Shown piece by piece: positions 1-8,762 of a DNA stretch of 64,000 nucleotides. Both the position numbers and the translations under genes were made by a program. Every line of letters begins with the position of its first letter. The first letter of the stretch is position 1. The notes beneath the pieces were generated by a model that made no database searches, was not told the origin of the DNA, and saw only the letters and a program-made list of their open reading frames with translations. Origin of the DNA: an uncultured Eubacterium sp. (lineage in GTDB: Bacteria; Bacillota; Clostridia; Lachnospirales; Lachnospiraceae); contig CAJTXO010000002.1 of the NCBI GenBank assembly GCA_910583555.1, positions 157,006 through 221,005 of the forward strand, read 5' to 3'.

Positions 1-2
1 CT

Positions 3-164
3 ACGTTTGCCATCGCGCACCGGCTGTCTACGTTAAAAAATGCCGACCGGCTCATCGTCATCGACGGGCACCAGGTGGCGGAAGTCGGCTCCCATGAGGA
101 ACTGATCCGGAGGAAGGGGATTTATTACCGGCTCGTGAAGGCACAGATGGAGATGCAGATGTGA
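3..164 (+). CDS. ABC exporter ATPase domain, C-terminal end only
   Basis: Only the last 53 codons are in the window, so the start is missing. The reading frame opens with TFAIAHRLSTLKNADRLIV, the H-loop (switch histidine) region of an ABC-type ATPase, followed by the usual EEGxH-like tail (VGSHEEL) and a short basic end. This is the family layout of ABCB-type exporters, where the nucleotide-binding domain is C-terminal to the membrane domain. The next two genes are also ABC half-transporters on the same strand, so this is probably the first of a cluster of three. Substrate cannot be inferred. Confidence 0.85.
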   Translation, partial: TFAIAHRLSTLKNADRLIVIDGHQVAEVGSHEELIRRKGIYYRLVKAQMEMQM

Positions 165-197
165 GGGGAATAACGGCAGAAAGCTTATGTCCCACGA

Positions 198-266
198 GAG
201 ACAAAGCGCTGGGAGTTTCCGGCACTTTGTCTCACTCACATCAGGCGAAAAAGGAGGTTTGCCTCC
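198..266 (+). repeat. Two consecutive hairpins in the leader of the ABC pair
   Basis: In the 121 bp gap after the partial ABC gene, GAGACAAAG (198-206) pairs perfectly with CTTTGTCTC (225-233). A second hairpin, AGGAGG/CCTCCT around 253-266, follows immediately before the ribosome binding site AAGGAGG of the next gene. Neither has a T-run, so they look less like terminators than leader structures. The second stem consists of a Shine-Dalgarno-like sequence and its complement, so it could compete with ribosome binding. That role is inference. Confidence 0.4.
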
Positions 267-285
267 TGAAAAACAAGGAGGATAT

Positions 286-2106
286 ATGAAACAAAATGAA
301 AAATGGCGCGCGCTGAAAAATAATGTGTACGCGCTGCGCCTGTTATGGAAGATCAGTCCGAGCCAGACGATACATAAAGCAGTGACGAGATTGCTCGGCT
401 ATTTTGAATGGCTCTTTTACAGCGCGTTTTTTATGAGGTACGTCATCCACGCGTTGGAGACAGACCAGGAGTTTCCATCCATCATAACATTCTTAATGAT
501 CACGGTAGTTGTATTTGCCAGCATTTCATTTTATAACAGTTATGTGAATGGGAAGGTACTTCCGATCACACAGGCAGAGGTATATAAAAATTTGAATCTG
601 AAGCTCTTTGAAAAATCAGGAAATGTAGAGCTGGCCTGTTTTGAAGACAGTGAGTTTTACAATAAGTACACGCTGGCGATGGATAGGGCGGCGGAGCAGC
701 TTATGGAGACGGTAGATACTATCTGGGGCGTATTTTTTGGTGTGATTGCCTCTGTCGTTTCTTTTGCGCTCATGTTCGAAGTGGACGCCATCTCGGTTCT
801 TTTCATTATTTTTCCCATCATCGGAAATTTTGTTTTTGACCGCAAACTCGGTCAGATTGACTTTGAACGAAATAAGGATATGGCACCGTATAACCGGAAG
901 ATCGCTTATGTCAACCGGGTGATGTACCTGGCGGATTACGCGAAAGAAGTCCGCCTGACGAAAGCGTTTGCGTTGATGAAACGTCATTACAGTGAGGCGA
1001 TCCGGGGCGTGGTGGAAGTGACGAAAAAGTACACGCCAAAGGCAGTTGTTTTCCACTGGCTCCGCGTGCAGTTTACATTTTCCTTTATTTTTGAAGGATT
1101 ATTGATCTACGGTGCTTACCGGACGTTAGTCGGGCATACGATGACGCTGGCACAGCTGGCAGTTTTGACGAGTATGATGGTTTCTTCGACCTGGATTTTG
1201 ATCGGTTTTACAGATTCTCTTGTGAAAGGATTTAAAAATGGTCTGTTTGTGGACAATCTGCGCGGTTTTTTAGAGCATAAGGAGAGCATTCCCGAGGATT
1301 ACGCGGGAGAGGATCCGGGTGAGGTGATCGAGAACATTGAATTTCGTGACGTGAGCTTTTCGTATAAGGAGGAACCGGTCATACGGCATTTATCATTTGA
1401 GATACGGGGAGGCCGTACATATGCGCTCGTAGGGCATAATGGGGCCGGCAAATCTACGATCATAAAACTCCTGCTCCGCTTTTATGACCCGGATCAGGGT
1501 GAGATCCTGTTAAACGGCAGGAATATCAAGGAGTTTGAGCTGCAAAAATACCGCGCGCTTTTTGCGACGGCATTTCAGGATCATCAGATCTTCTCATTAT
1601 CCATCATGGAAAATGTGCTGATGCGCAAAGGGACGCCGGAGGATGAAGAACAGGTAGTAAAGGCGTTAAAGATGGCCGGCGTCTACGACAAAGCGGCATC
1701 GCTGCCGCACGGGATCCACACGGTGCTGACAAGGGAGTTTTCGGAGGAAGGCGCGGTGCTTTCCGGCGGTGAGTATCAGAAGATCGTAGTGGCGAGGGCG
1801 TTTGTGAGAAACTGCCCCTGTAAGATTTTTGATGAACCCTCGAGCGCGCTCGATCCGATCGCCGAAAACGAGTTGTTTGATAACATATTAAAGGCCGGCA
1901 GTGAAAAGACGATGCTGTTTATCTCCCACCGGTTATCTTCGGTTCAAAACGCGGACTGGGTATTTATGTTAGAGAACGGAACGGTAAAGGAAGAGGGAAC
2001 CCATGCAGCACTCATACAGAAAAAGGGGGCGTATGCGGATATGTATGAAAAGCAGGCAGTCAATTATCTGGCAAAGGGGCCGGAAGAATCGGAGGTGCAG
2101 GGATGA
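286..2106 (+). CDS. ABC half-exporter (membrane + ATPase), subunit A
   Basis: A 606-residue fused ABC exporter half. The N-terminal ~340 residues hold several hydrophobic membrane segments. The C-terminal nucleotide-binding domain has Walker A (GHNGAGKST), signature (LSGGEYQK), Walker B (CKIFDEPSSALDP) and the switch histidine (SHRLSS). The start chosen is ATG 286, which has AAGGAGG at the right distance; an in-frame upstream ATG at 187 would place a 9 bp stem-loop inside the coding region. The stop overlaps the next gene by 4 bp (ATGA), so the two are translationally coupled and probably form a heterodimer. The aromatic-poor signature variant LSGGEYQK is still compatible with ATP hydrolysis. 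Cargo (peptide, lipid or drug) is unknown. Confidence 0.9.
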   Translation: MKQNEKWRALKNNVYALRLLWKISPSQTIHKAVTRLLGYFEWLFYSAFFMRYVIHALETDQEFPSIITFLMITVVVFASISFYNSYVNGKVLPITQAEVYKNLNLKLFEKSGNVELACFEDSEFYNKYTLAMDRAAEQLMETVDTIWGVFFGVIASVVSFALMFEVDAISVLFIIFPIIGNFVFDRKLGQIDFERNKDMAPYNRKIAYVNRVMYLADYAKEVRLTKAFALMKRHYSEAIRGVVEVTKKYTPKAVVFHWLRVQFTFSFIFEGLLIYGAYRTLVGHTMTLAQLAVLTSMMVSSTWILIGFTDSLVKGFKNGLFVDNLRGFLEHKESIPEDYAGEDPGEVIENIEFRDVSFSYKEEPVIRHLSFEIRGGRTYALVGHNGAGKSTIIKLLLRFYDPDQGEILLNGRNIKEFELQKYRALFATAFQDHQIFSLSIMENVLMRKGTPEDEEQVVKALKMAGVYDKAASLPHGIHTVLTREFSEEGAVLSGGEYQKIVVARAFVRNCPCKIFDEPSSALDPIAENELFDNILKAGSEKTMLFISHRLSSVQNADWVFMLENGTVKEEGTHAALIQKKGAYADMYEKQAVNYLAKGPEESEVQG

Positions 2107-3896
2107 AGCAGGTTTGGAAGAATCACGTTTTTTTATGGAAACTCTGTTTTCGGACAGCGCCGGGATATATGATCTACTTTTTATACGACGCGTTCCGTCT
2201 GAAATTTTTTATCTTTCTCGAGCATACGCTCGGCATCCGCTATGTGCTTCACTGCGCGGAATACGGGGAACCGTTTTATAAGGTACTGCTCGTGGTCGGA
2301 GGGATCCTTCTCGCCAACATGATACAGATCATACCTGACGGTTATTTTTACAGTGCTATGAATTTTCGGTCAAAGCCAAAGCTATACCAGGCGCTGAAGG
2401 AGCAGATGTATCAAAAAGCGGCGGAACTTGATCTGTCATGTTATGACGACCCGAAATACTATAACGATTTTGTGCTCGCTGTTTCAGAATCGGAAACTTC
2501 AATCGACCGTTTTCTCACGCTTTTGAACACGATCATGAGCAGTATCACCGTGTTTATCACAGCGGGGGTATTTTTCCTCATGACGGATGCGGCAGGTATT
2601 GTGTTCGTATTTACCTCGTTTGTGTTAAGTTTTATCCTCTCCAAAGCGTTAAACAAGCTGAATTATAAGACGAGGGTGACGGAAAATCCTTTGGAGCGCA
2701 GACGGAATTACGCGAGCCGTGTTTTTTATCTCAATGAATACGCTAAAGAACTCCGGCTGAATCCGGAAGTGGCGCACATTTTAAAAAAGGATTTCAAAGA
2801 GGCGAATGCCGAGATCATAAAAACGCGGAGGAAAGTTTCAAAAAAGAGGGTTGGCCTTCTTTTTGCCAAAGGTTACTGTGCGGGGGATTTTATCCTGGAC
2901 GGCCTGTACATTGTCTACCTTGTTTTCCAGGCCGCGGTCCTGCACACGATCGATTACAGCAATGCGGTCGTGCTGTTTAACCAGACGGGTCAGCTGCGGG
3001 GCGGTATGCGTGGATTTGCCGAGGCGATCCCGATGGCCAATGAAAACAGTATGTATATCGATAAGATCCGGGCGTTTCTCGCCTATGAGCCGGTGATCCG
3101 GCATGGAATCGGCGATCCTGTTCCAAAAGGTACGGGAGAGATCTGTCTGAAAAACGTGAGTTTCCGTTACTCAGAACACGGGGAGGAGATCCTCCATCAT
3201 ATCAACCTGTCCGTGCCGGAGGGACAGAGGGTCGCTGTCGTCGGTTATAACGGTGCTGGCAAGACGACGTTCATCAAACTTCTCATGCGCTTATATGACC
3301 CGACGGATGGGGAAATCCGCTATCACGGAAAGGATATCCGGGAGTACGATGTGGACGAGTACCGGAAACGGATCGGCGTCGTATTTCAGGATTATAAAAT
3401 GTACGGCGCTTCTTTGTTGGAAAATGTCATCCTTGATGATGTGGAGGATCCTGCCAGGGAGGAGGAATCCGTGAAGGCCGCGCTCGTGCAGAGCGGTTTT
3501 GGCGGGCGTCTTGGCGATCTGCCGCAGGGACTGGCAACACCGATCACGACGGAGTTTGATGAAAAGGGTGTCAACCTTTCCGGCGGGGAGAGCCAGAAGG
3601 TAGCGATTGCCAGGGCGTTTTACCGGGAGGCCGATATTCTCGCGATGGATGAGCCGTCGAGCGCCTTAGATCCGATTGCCGAGTACAGCCTGAATAAGGC
3701 GATGCACAAGGCGGCGAAAGGAAAGACCGTATTTTATATTTCCCACCGGCTTTCTACCACGAGGGATGCCGACCGGATCATCATGCTGGAGAAGGGCAGG
3801 ATCATCGAGGAGGGAACGCATGAACAGCTTTTGGAACTCGGTGGGAAATATGCCCAGATGTGGCGGGTTCAGGCGGGGAGGTATGAGATTTTATAG
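2103..3896 (+). CDS. ABC half-exporter (membrane + ATPase), subunit B
   Basis: A 597-residue ABC exporter half with hydrophobic segments in the first ~300 residues and a C-terminal ATPase domain: Walker A GYNGAGKTT, signature LSGGESQK, Walker B ILAMDEPSSALDP, switch region ISHRLSTT. It starts 4 bp inside the preceding ABC gene. The pair share the same domain order and the same DEPSSALDP wording in Walker B, which points to an old duplication that became an obligate heterodimer. No accessory peptide, modification enzyme or regulator sits beside it inside the window, so the substrate is open. No clear terminator was seen after the stop. Confidence 0.9.
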   Translation: MKQVWKNHVFLWKLCFRTAPGYMIYFLYDAFRLKFFIFLEHTLGIRYVLHCAEYGEPFYKVLLVVGGILLANMIQIIPDGYFYSAMNFRSKPKLYQALKEQMYQKAAELDLSCYDDPKYYNDFVLAVSESETSIDRFLTLLNTIMSSITVFITAGVFFLMTDAAGIVFVFTSFVLSFILSKALNKLNYKTRVTENPLERRRNYASRVFYLNEYAKELRLNPEVAHILKKDFKEANAEIIKTRRKVSKKRVGLLFAKGYCAGDFILDGLYIVYLVFQAAVLHTIDYSNAVVLFNQTGQLRGGMRGFAEAIPMANENSMYIDKIRAFLAYEPVIRHGIGDPVPKGTGEICLKNVSFRYSEHGEEILHHINLSVPEGQRVAVVGYNGAGKTTFIKLLMRLYDPTDGEIRYHGKDIREYDVDEYRKRIGVVFQDYKMYGASLLENVILDDVEDPAREEESVKAALVQSGFGGRLGDLPQGLATPITTEFDEKGVNLSGGESQKVAIARAFYREADILAMDEPSSALDPIAEYSLNKAMHKAAKGKTVFYISHRLSTTRDADRIIMLEKGRIIEEGTHEQLLELGGKYAQMWRVQAGRYEIL

Positions 3897-4002
3897 GGGT
3901 TGGAATGCAATATAATTACATAGAAAACTTTCCCAAATCATCGGCCTATAGAAAATGACCGCCTTTGGAGTGGATTCCCGCAAAATGAATTCCTGAGAAA
4001 AA

Positions 4003-4020
4003 ATGTTATTGAGATAACGA
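4003..4020. promoter_or_regulatory. Rex-like operator overlapping the hydrogenase promoter
   Basis: The 18-mer starting ATGTTA and ending TAACGA matches the Rex consensus TTGTTAnnnnnnTAACAA at 10 of the 12 defined positions. It covers the -35 hexamer at 4009-4014. Rex is the NADH/NAD+-sensing repressor of Firmicutes and is known to control fermentative and hydrogenase genes, so binding here would block transcription when NAD+ is high. The site is seen; the binding is inferred. Confidence 0.6.
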
Positions 4021-4037
4021 AGCATTTATGTTACAAT
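4009..4037 (+). promoter_or_regulatory. Sigma-A promoter of the hyd operon
   Basis: -35 TTGAGA (4009-4014), 17 bp spacer, -10 TACAAT (4032-4037). Transcription should start near 4044, giving an ~80 nt leader that contains the hairpin at 4067-4099. Confidence 0.75.
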
Positions 4038-4066
4038 TAGAACCATAAAAACGTAATCGATTGGCA

Positions 4067-4099
4067 GGGCCGGTAATACTCGAAAGAACGTACCGGCCC
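4067..4099 (+). repeat. Leader stem-loop of the hyd operon
   Basis: GGGCCGGTA (4067-4075) and TACCGGCCC (4091-4099) form a perfect 9 bp stem around a 15 nt loop, between promoter and ribosome binding site. There is no T-run after it, so it is more likely an mRNA stabiliser or a regulatory leader than a terminator. Confidence 0.5.
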
Positions 4100-4125
4100 G
4101 CGCCTTTCTCAGAAAGGAGAAAACA

Positions 4126-4626
4126 TTGACACATCAGGAGATAGCAAAACTAGATGAAATTTTGCAGGTACATGACTACAATCATACTCTTCTCATTGCG
4201 ATCATGCAGGACATACAGAAAGAGTATCATTATCTTCCCGAGGAAGCGTTGTGTTACATAGCAAAAAAATTAAAGCTTAGTGAAGCTAAAATATATGGGG
4301 TCGCTACATTTTACGAGAATTTTTCACTGGAGCCGAAGGGAAAATATGTGATCAAGATTTGTGACGGAACGGCTTGCCATGTGCGTAAATCCGTGCCGAT
4401 ATTAGAGGAATTCCGCAAGATCCTCGGCGTGAGCGAGGATAAACCGACGACGGATGACATGATGTTTACGGTGGAGACCGTGTCCTGTCTGGGGGCGTGC
4501 GGACTGGCTCCGGTATGTACGGTGAATGACCATGTGCATCCGGCCATGACGCCTGAAAAGGCAAGGGAACTTATTGAGGAACTAAAGGGAGAAGAAAGCG
4601 GCAAGGAGGTTGAGGCAGATGATTAA
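4126..4626 (+). CDS. hydC: NAD-linked [FeFe] hydrogenase subunit, NuoE-like [2Fe-2S]
   Basis: A 166-residue thioredoxin-fold ferredoxin of the NuoE family. The four [2Fe-2S] ligands are visible: two cysteines in CDGTACHVR and two in SCLGACGLAPVC. In trimeric hydrogenases this subunit relays electrons between the NADH-oxidising HydB and the catalytic HydA in the cytoplasm. The start is TTG 4126, preceded by AGAAAGGAGA; no better ATG lies nearby. It is the first gene of a three-gene operon and overlaps hydB by 8 bp. Length is typical for the family. Confidence 0.9.
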   Translation: MTHQEIAKLDEILQVHDYNHTLLIAIMQDIQKEYHYLPEEALCYIAKKLKLSEAKIYGVATFYENFSLEPKGKYVIKICDGTACHVRKSVPILEEFRKILGVSEDKPTTDDMMFTVETVSCLGACGLAPVCTVNDHVHPAMTPEKARELIEELKGEESGKEVEADD

Positions 4627-6505
4627 TACGAGGGAAGAACTGATCGCGAAGCAGGAAGAATATAAAGCCTCCTTGAACAGTCAGAGAAAACAGATCCTGA
4701 TCTGTGCCGGAACGGGCTGTGTGGCGGGCGGTTCGCTGGAGATTTATGACAGGATGAAGGAGATCATCGAAGAGAAAGGGCTTCGGTGCGCGCTGCTCCT
4801 TGAGAAAGAGCCGCACGGTGACAGCATCGGACTGAAAAAGAGTGGCTGCCACGGATTTTGTGAGATGGGCCCGCTGCTTCGGATCGAGCCGATGGGCTGG
4901 CTGTATCTGAAAGTGAAACTGGAAGACTGTGAAGAGATCATTGAGAAAAGCATCATCAACGATGAAGTTGTGGATCATTTGGTATATAAGGATAAAACCC
5001 TGAAATCGTACGTAAAACAGGAGGACATTCCATTTTATAAACAGCAGACGCGTGTGGCGCTCGAGTACTGCGGGCGGATCAATGCCGAGAGTATCGCCGA
5101 GTATTTGGCACTGGGCGGATACAGCGCGGTGGCAAAGGCGCTGTTCGACATGACGCCGCAGCAGATCGTGGATGAGATCAGTGAGGCATCGCTGCGCGGA
5201 CGAGGGGGCGGCGGATTCCCGGCGGGGCGCAAATGGCAGCAGGTACTCGATCAGGATGTAGAAGAAAAATATATCGTCTGCAACGGTGACGAGGGCGACC
5301 CGGGTGCTTTCATGGATCGTTCCATGATGGAGGGTGAGCCGCACCGTGTCATTGAAGGAATGCTGATCGCGGCCATCGCCACCAAAGCGCACCACGGGTA
5401 CATATACGTGAGAGCGGAATATCCGCTGGCCGTTGAGCGGCTGCAGACGGCGATCAATAAAGCGCTTGACCGCGGGTTGTTAGGAAAGAATATCCTCGGT
5501 TCCGGATTTGATTTTGACCTGCATATCAGTCAGGGGGCAGGGGCGTTCGTGTGCGGCGAGGGAAGCGCGCTGACGACGTCGATCGAAGGAAACCGCGGAA
5601 TGCCGAGGGTGAAGCCGCCGCGTACGGTGGAGCACGGACTGTTTGACAAGCCGACGGTGCTGAACAACGTAGAGACGTTTTGTAATGTGCCTCCCATTAT
5701 TTTAAACGGGGCGGAATGGTATAAAGGATACGGGCCGGAGAACAATCACGGTACGAAGGCGTTTGCGCTCACCGGAAATGTCGTGAATACCGGTTTGATC
5801 GAAGTTCCGATGGGGACGACGCTGCGCGAAGTTATTTTTGACATCGGCGGCGGTGTCAAAGGCGGCGAATTTAAAGCCGTACAGATCGGCGGGCCTTCGG
5901 GCGGCTGTCTGTGTATGAGCGCGACCGAGGACCATCTGGATATGAAACTTGATTTCGACTCGCTGAAAAAAGTGGGGGCGATGATCGGTTCGGGCGGCCT
6001 CGTTGTCATGAATGATAAGAGCTGTATGGTAGAGGTGGCAAGGTTCTTCATGAACTTTACTCAAAATGAATCGTGCGGAAAATGTGTGCCGTGCCGTGAG
6101 GGAACGAAGCGGATGCTCGAACTTCTGACAGATATTACAGAGGGACGGGGGACGATGGAGCATATCGATCTGCTTGAGAAGCTTTCGGATACTGTGTCCG
6201 CCACGGCGTTGTGCGGTCTTGGAAAGACGGCGGCGTCTCCGGTCGTGAGTACGCTCAAATATTTCCGGGATGAGTATGTGGCACATGTTGTGGACAAAAA
6301 ATGTCCGGCGGGCCAGTGTAAGGCGCTGACGACGCTGCAGATCGATCCGGAGCTTTGCCGTGGATGTACGAAATGCGCGAGAATGTGTCCTGTCGGGGCC
6401 ATTTCCGGAAAAGTGAAAGAGGCTCATGTGATTGACGCGTCGAAGTGTATCAAATGCGGCGCCTGCAAAGAGGGTTGTAACTTTGGTGCGGTAAAAGAAG
6501 TGTAA
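4619..6505 (+). CDS. hydB: NAD(H)-binding hydrogenase subunit, NuoF-like flavoprotein
   Basis: A 628-residue multi-domain subunit. Order: an N-terminal thioredoxin-like [2Fe-2S] domain (Cys29, 34, 77, 81); a NuoF/51 kDa domain with the NADH- and FMN-binding glycine motifs GRGGGGFPAG and GDEGDPGAF; an SLBB region; a [4Fe-4S] site (ESCGKCVPCREG); and a C-terminal bacterial-type double [4Fe-4S] ferredoxin (CRGCTKCARMC, CIKCGACKEGC). This layout is that of HydB in electron-bifurcating or NAD-dependent trimeric [FeFe] hydrogenases. ATG 4619 is chosen over TTG 4610 because AAGGAGGT lies 8 nt upstream of the ATG. Gap to hydA is 32 bp. Confidence 0.92.
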   Translation: MINTREELIAKQEEYKASLNSQRKQILICAGTGCVAGGSLEIYDRMKEIIEEKGLRCALLLEKEPHGDSIGLKKSGCHGFCEMGPLLRIEPMGWLYLKVKLEDCEEIIEKSIINDEVVDHLVYKDKTLKSYVKQEDIPFYKQQTRVALEYCGRINAESIAEYLALGGYSAVAKALFDMTPQQIVDEISEASLRGRGGGGFPAGRKWQQVLDQDVEEKYIVCNGDEGDPGAFMDRSMMEGEPHRVIEGMLIAAIATKAHHGYIYVRAEYPLAVERLQTAINKALDRGLLGKNILGSGFDFDLHISQGAGAFVCGEGSALTTSIEGNRGMPRVKPPRTVEHGLFDKPTVLNNVETFCNVPPIILNGAEWYKGYGPENNHGTKAFALTGNVVNTGLIEVPMGTTLREVIFDIGGGVKGGEFKAVQIGGPSGGCLCMSATEDHLDMKLDFDSLKKVGAMIGSGGLVVMNDKSCMVEVARFFMNFTQNESCGKCVPCREGTKRMLELLTDITEGRGTMEHIDLLEKLSDTVSATALCGLGKTAASPVVSTLKYFRDEYVAHVVDKKCPAGQCKALTTLQIDPELCRGCTKCARMCPVGAISGKVKEAHVIDASKCIKCGACKEGCNFGAVKEV

Positions 6506-6537
6506 CCCGGATTACATTTTGAGAATGGAGGAAAAGT

Positions 6538-8253
6538 ATGTCTAAAAAATATATGATTATAGATGGCATCCGTAGCGAATTCACGGATGAGAAAAACATT
6601 TTGCAGGTCATTCGAAAAGCCGGGATTCATGTGCCTACGTTCTGCTACTATACGGACATGTCGATCTACGGCGCGTGCCGTATGTGCGTGGTAGAGGATG
6701 AGAGAGGAAGTATCATCGCTTCCTGTTCCACCCCGCCGAGGGATAAGATGGTCATTCGCACGAATACGTCGAAGCTCCACCAGCACAGGAAAATGATCCT
6801 GGAACTGCTTCTCGCTTCGCACTGCCGTGATTGTACGGTGTGTGAGAAGAACGGAAACTGCCGTCTCCAGATGCTCGCGGCGAGGTTCCGCCTCACGAAC
6901 GTGCGCTTCCCGAATACACACCCGGAGCGCACGATCGACGATTCGTCGCTCTCGATCGTCAGGGATCCGAGTAAATGTATTTTGTGCGGTGACTGCGTGA
7001 GGATGTGTAATGAAGTACAGCATGTCGGGGCGATCGACTTTGCCCACCGCGGTGCAGATATGGTTGTCAGCCCGGCATTTAACAAAAATATTGCCGATAC
7101 GGATTGTGTCAACTGTGGCCAGTGCGCGGCTGTCTGCCCGACGGCGGCGATCACGATCAAAAATGACCTGCGCGAGGTGTGGCAGGCACTGTACGCGCCG
7201 AATAAGCGCGTGGTAGCGCAGATCGCGCCGGCCGTCCGTGTGGCGATCGGTGAGGAATTTGGCCTCGCGCCGGGCAAAAACTCGGTAGGAAAAATCTTTA
7301 CGGCGCTGCGCATGCTCGGCTTTGATACGGTATTTGATACGAGTTTCAGCGCGGACTTAACTGTCGTGGAAGAGGCGTCGGAGCTTGTATATAAACTGGA
7401 GAATGGGGAGAAGAAATACCCGCTCGGAAATTCCATGCCGCTGTTTACGTCATGCTGTCCGGCGTGGGTGCGTTTTGTGGAGACGAAACATCCGGAAGTC
7501 CTTCCGTACGTATCCACCTGTAAATCCCCGATGGAAATGTTTGGCGCGGTGCTCAAGGAGCACTATAAGCCGGCGGATGAGGAAACCGGCCTCGAGACAG
7601 TATCCGTTGCCGTGATGCCTTGTGTGGCGAAAAAATATGAGGCGGCTCGTGAAGAGTTTAAGCGTAATAATGTGCCGGATGTCGATTATGTCATCACGAC
7701 GAAAGAACTGATCCTTATGATCAAGGAGCTCGGCATCCAGTTCAACGAGATCGAGCCGAGCGCGCCTGATATGCCATTTTCCATCAGTTCAGGCGCCGGC
7801 GTGATCTTTGGCGTGACCGGCGGTGTGATGGAAGCGGCGCTCCGCCATGTGGCAGAAAAGAACAACGAGGCGCTGCGTGAGATCGAGTACTCTGGTATCC
7901 GCGGACTGGAGGGCACGAAAGTGGCCGAGGTGGAAGTGGCCGGAACGAAACTCCGTGTCGGCGTGGTGAATGGCCTGGGAAATGCCGAGAAGCTGATCGA
8001 GAAGCTCCAGCGCGGAGAGGAAAAGCTGGATTTTGTCGAAGTGATGGCGTGTCCGTACGGTTGTATCGGCGGCGCCGGCCAGCCGTTTGGTTACCAGAGC
8101 GTGAAGCAGGAGCGTGCGACTGGTATGTATAAAGCGGATAAATCCGCGATCATCAAGCGTTCGGAGGAGAACCCGACACTTCTTAATATGTATGAGAACG
8201 GAATTTTGAAAGACCGCGCGCATGAATTGTTACATGTGCACTACGGGAAATAA
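6538..8253 (+). CDS. hydA: [FeFe] hydrogenase catalytic subunit
   Basis: A 571-residue M3-type [FeFe] hydrogenase. It starts with a [2Fe-2S] domain (Cys36, 47, 50, 63), then a His-ligated [4Fe-4S] site (His95, Cys99, 102, 108), then two [4Fe-4S] clusters (Cys147-157 and 190-200). The H-cluster motifs are TSCCPAW (Cys306 proton-relay, Cys307 ligand), MPCVAKKYE (Cys362) and MACPYGCIGGAGQP (Cys505, Cys509). All ligands are present, so it should be active. The third motif differs from the common MACPGGCxxGGGQ wording by Tyr and Ala substitutions. With HydBC it likely makes H2 from NADH plus reduced ferredoxin in the cytoplasm. RBS is GGAGG at the proper distance. The HydEFG maturases are not in this window. 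Confidence 0.95.
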   Translation: MSKKYMIIDGIRSEFTDEKNILQVIRKAGIHVPTFCYYTDMSIYGACRMCVVEDERGSIIASCSTPPRDKMVIRTNTSKLHQHRKMILELLLASHCRDCTVCEKNGNCRLQMLAARFRLTNVRFPNTHPERTIDDSSLSIVRDPSKCILCGDCVRMCNEVQHVGAIDFAHRGADMVVSPAFNKNIADTDCVNCGQCAAVCPTAAITIKNDLREVWQALYAPNKRVVAQIAPAVRVAIGEEFGLAPGKNSVGKIFTALRMLGFDTVFDTSFSADLTVVEEASELVYKLENGEKKYPLGNSMPLFTSCCPAWVRFVETKHPEVLPYVSTCKSPMEMFGAVLKEHYKPADEETGLETVSVAVMPCVAKKYEAAREEFKRNNVPDVDYVITTKELILMIKELGIQFNEIEPSAPDMPFSISSGAGVIFGVTGGVMEAALRHVAEKNNEALREIEYSGIRGLEGTKVAEVEVAGTKLRVGVVNGLGNAEKLIEKLQRGEEKLDFVEVMACPYGCIGGAGQPFGYQSVKQERATGMYKADKSAIIKRSEENPTLLNMYENGILKDRAHELLHVHYGK

Positions 8254-8263
8254 GCTGTTTTCG

Positions 8264-8320
8264 GAGGAGCTGCCGTACTAGATGATTTTTGTATCTGCTG
8301 GTGCGGCAGTCCTTTCGTTT
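8264..8320 (+). terminator. Possible terminator after hydA
   Basis: CTGCCGTAC (8270-8278) pairs with GTGCGGCAG (8301-8309) with one G-U, flanked by GGA/TCC and followed by a T-rich stretch (CCTTTCGTTTCT). The loop is long (22 nt) and the T-run is interrupted. Confidence 0.45.
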
Positions 8321-8431
8321 CTGAGAACACATAATATGTCTGTGTACCAGTGTGCAAAAGAAAGTATTTCCTGTAGCGGACCATACAAAAACGGGCAAAT
8401 GTGGGTGACATTTTTTTTACAAAAAAGATAG

Positions 8432-8461
8432 TTGATTATTGATACTAAAAATAGATATAAT
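8432..8461 (+). promoter_or_regulatory. Promoter of the AbrB/PIN toxin-antitoxin pair
   Basis: TTGATT (8432-8437), 18 bp spacer, TATAAT (8456-8461), in AT-rich sequence unlike the hyd operon before it. It lies 43 bp upstream of the antitoxin start. Confidence 0.55.
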
Positions 8462-8504
8462 AAATGTAAGGAAAGTAAGGAATTCGTCGAAAGGAGGACA
8501 TTGT

Positions 8505-8762
8505 ATGGAACTTGCAAAGGTTACATCAAAAGGACAAATTACAATACCAATAGAGATTAGAAAAAAGTTAGGGATCAAAGCAGGGAGTAAGGTGCTTTTT
8601 TTGGAAGAAGCAGGACGGATATATTTGGCGAATTCCTCTATGGAAGCACTGAGAGAGGCTCAGGCTGCTTTTGCAGGGGAGGCAGGGAGGCTTGGCTTGG
8701 AGACAGAAGAAGATGTTATTACGATGGTTAAGGAGTTACGAAAGGAAAGAACGGTGAAATAA
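8505..8762 (+). CDS. AbrB/MazE-type antitoxin (SpoVT-AbrB fold)
   Basis: An 85-residue protein opening with MELAKVTSKGQITIPIEIRK, the hallmark swapped-hairpin DNA-binding domain of AbrB/MazE proteins. The C-terminal half (LEEAGRIYL onward) probably wraps the toxin. ATG 8505 is chosen because AAAGGAGG lies just upstream; a longer in-frame start at 8439 would run through the promoter. The gene directly abuts a PIN-domain gene, the standard order antitoxin then toxin. Such antitoxins normally repress their own promoter. Confidence 0.85.
   Translation: MELAKVTSKGQITIPIEIRKKLGIKAGSKVLFLEEAGRIYLANSSMEALREAQAAFAGEAGRLGLETEEDVITMVKELRKERTVK

Noticed and set aside
187..285. Upstream ATG for the first ABC half-transporter
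   Set aside because: It would place two hairpins inside the coding region; ATG 286 has the proper ribosome binding site.
3897..4000. Terminator after the ABC pair
   Set aside because: No stem followed by a T-run could be found in this part of the gap.
4571..5395. Long open frame on the minus strand opposite hydB (274 codons)
   Set aside because: Lies opposite a certain gene with complete cluster motifs, has low-complexity His/Arg/Leu composition and no RBS.
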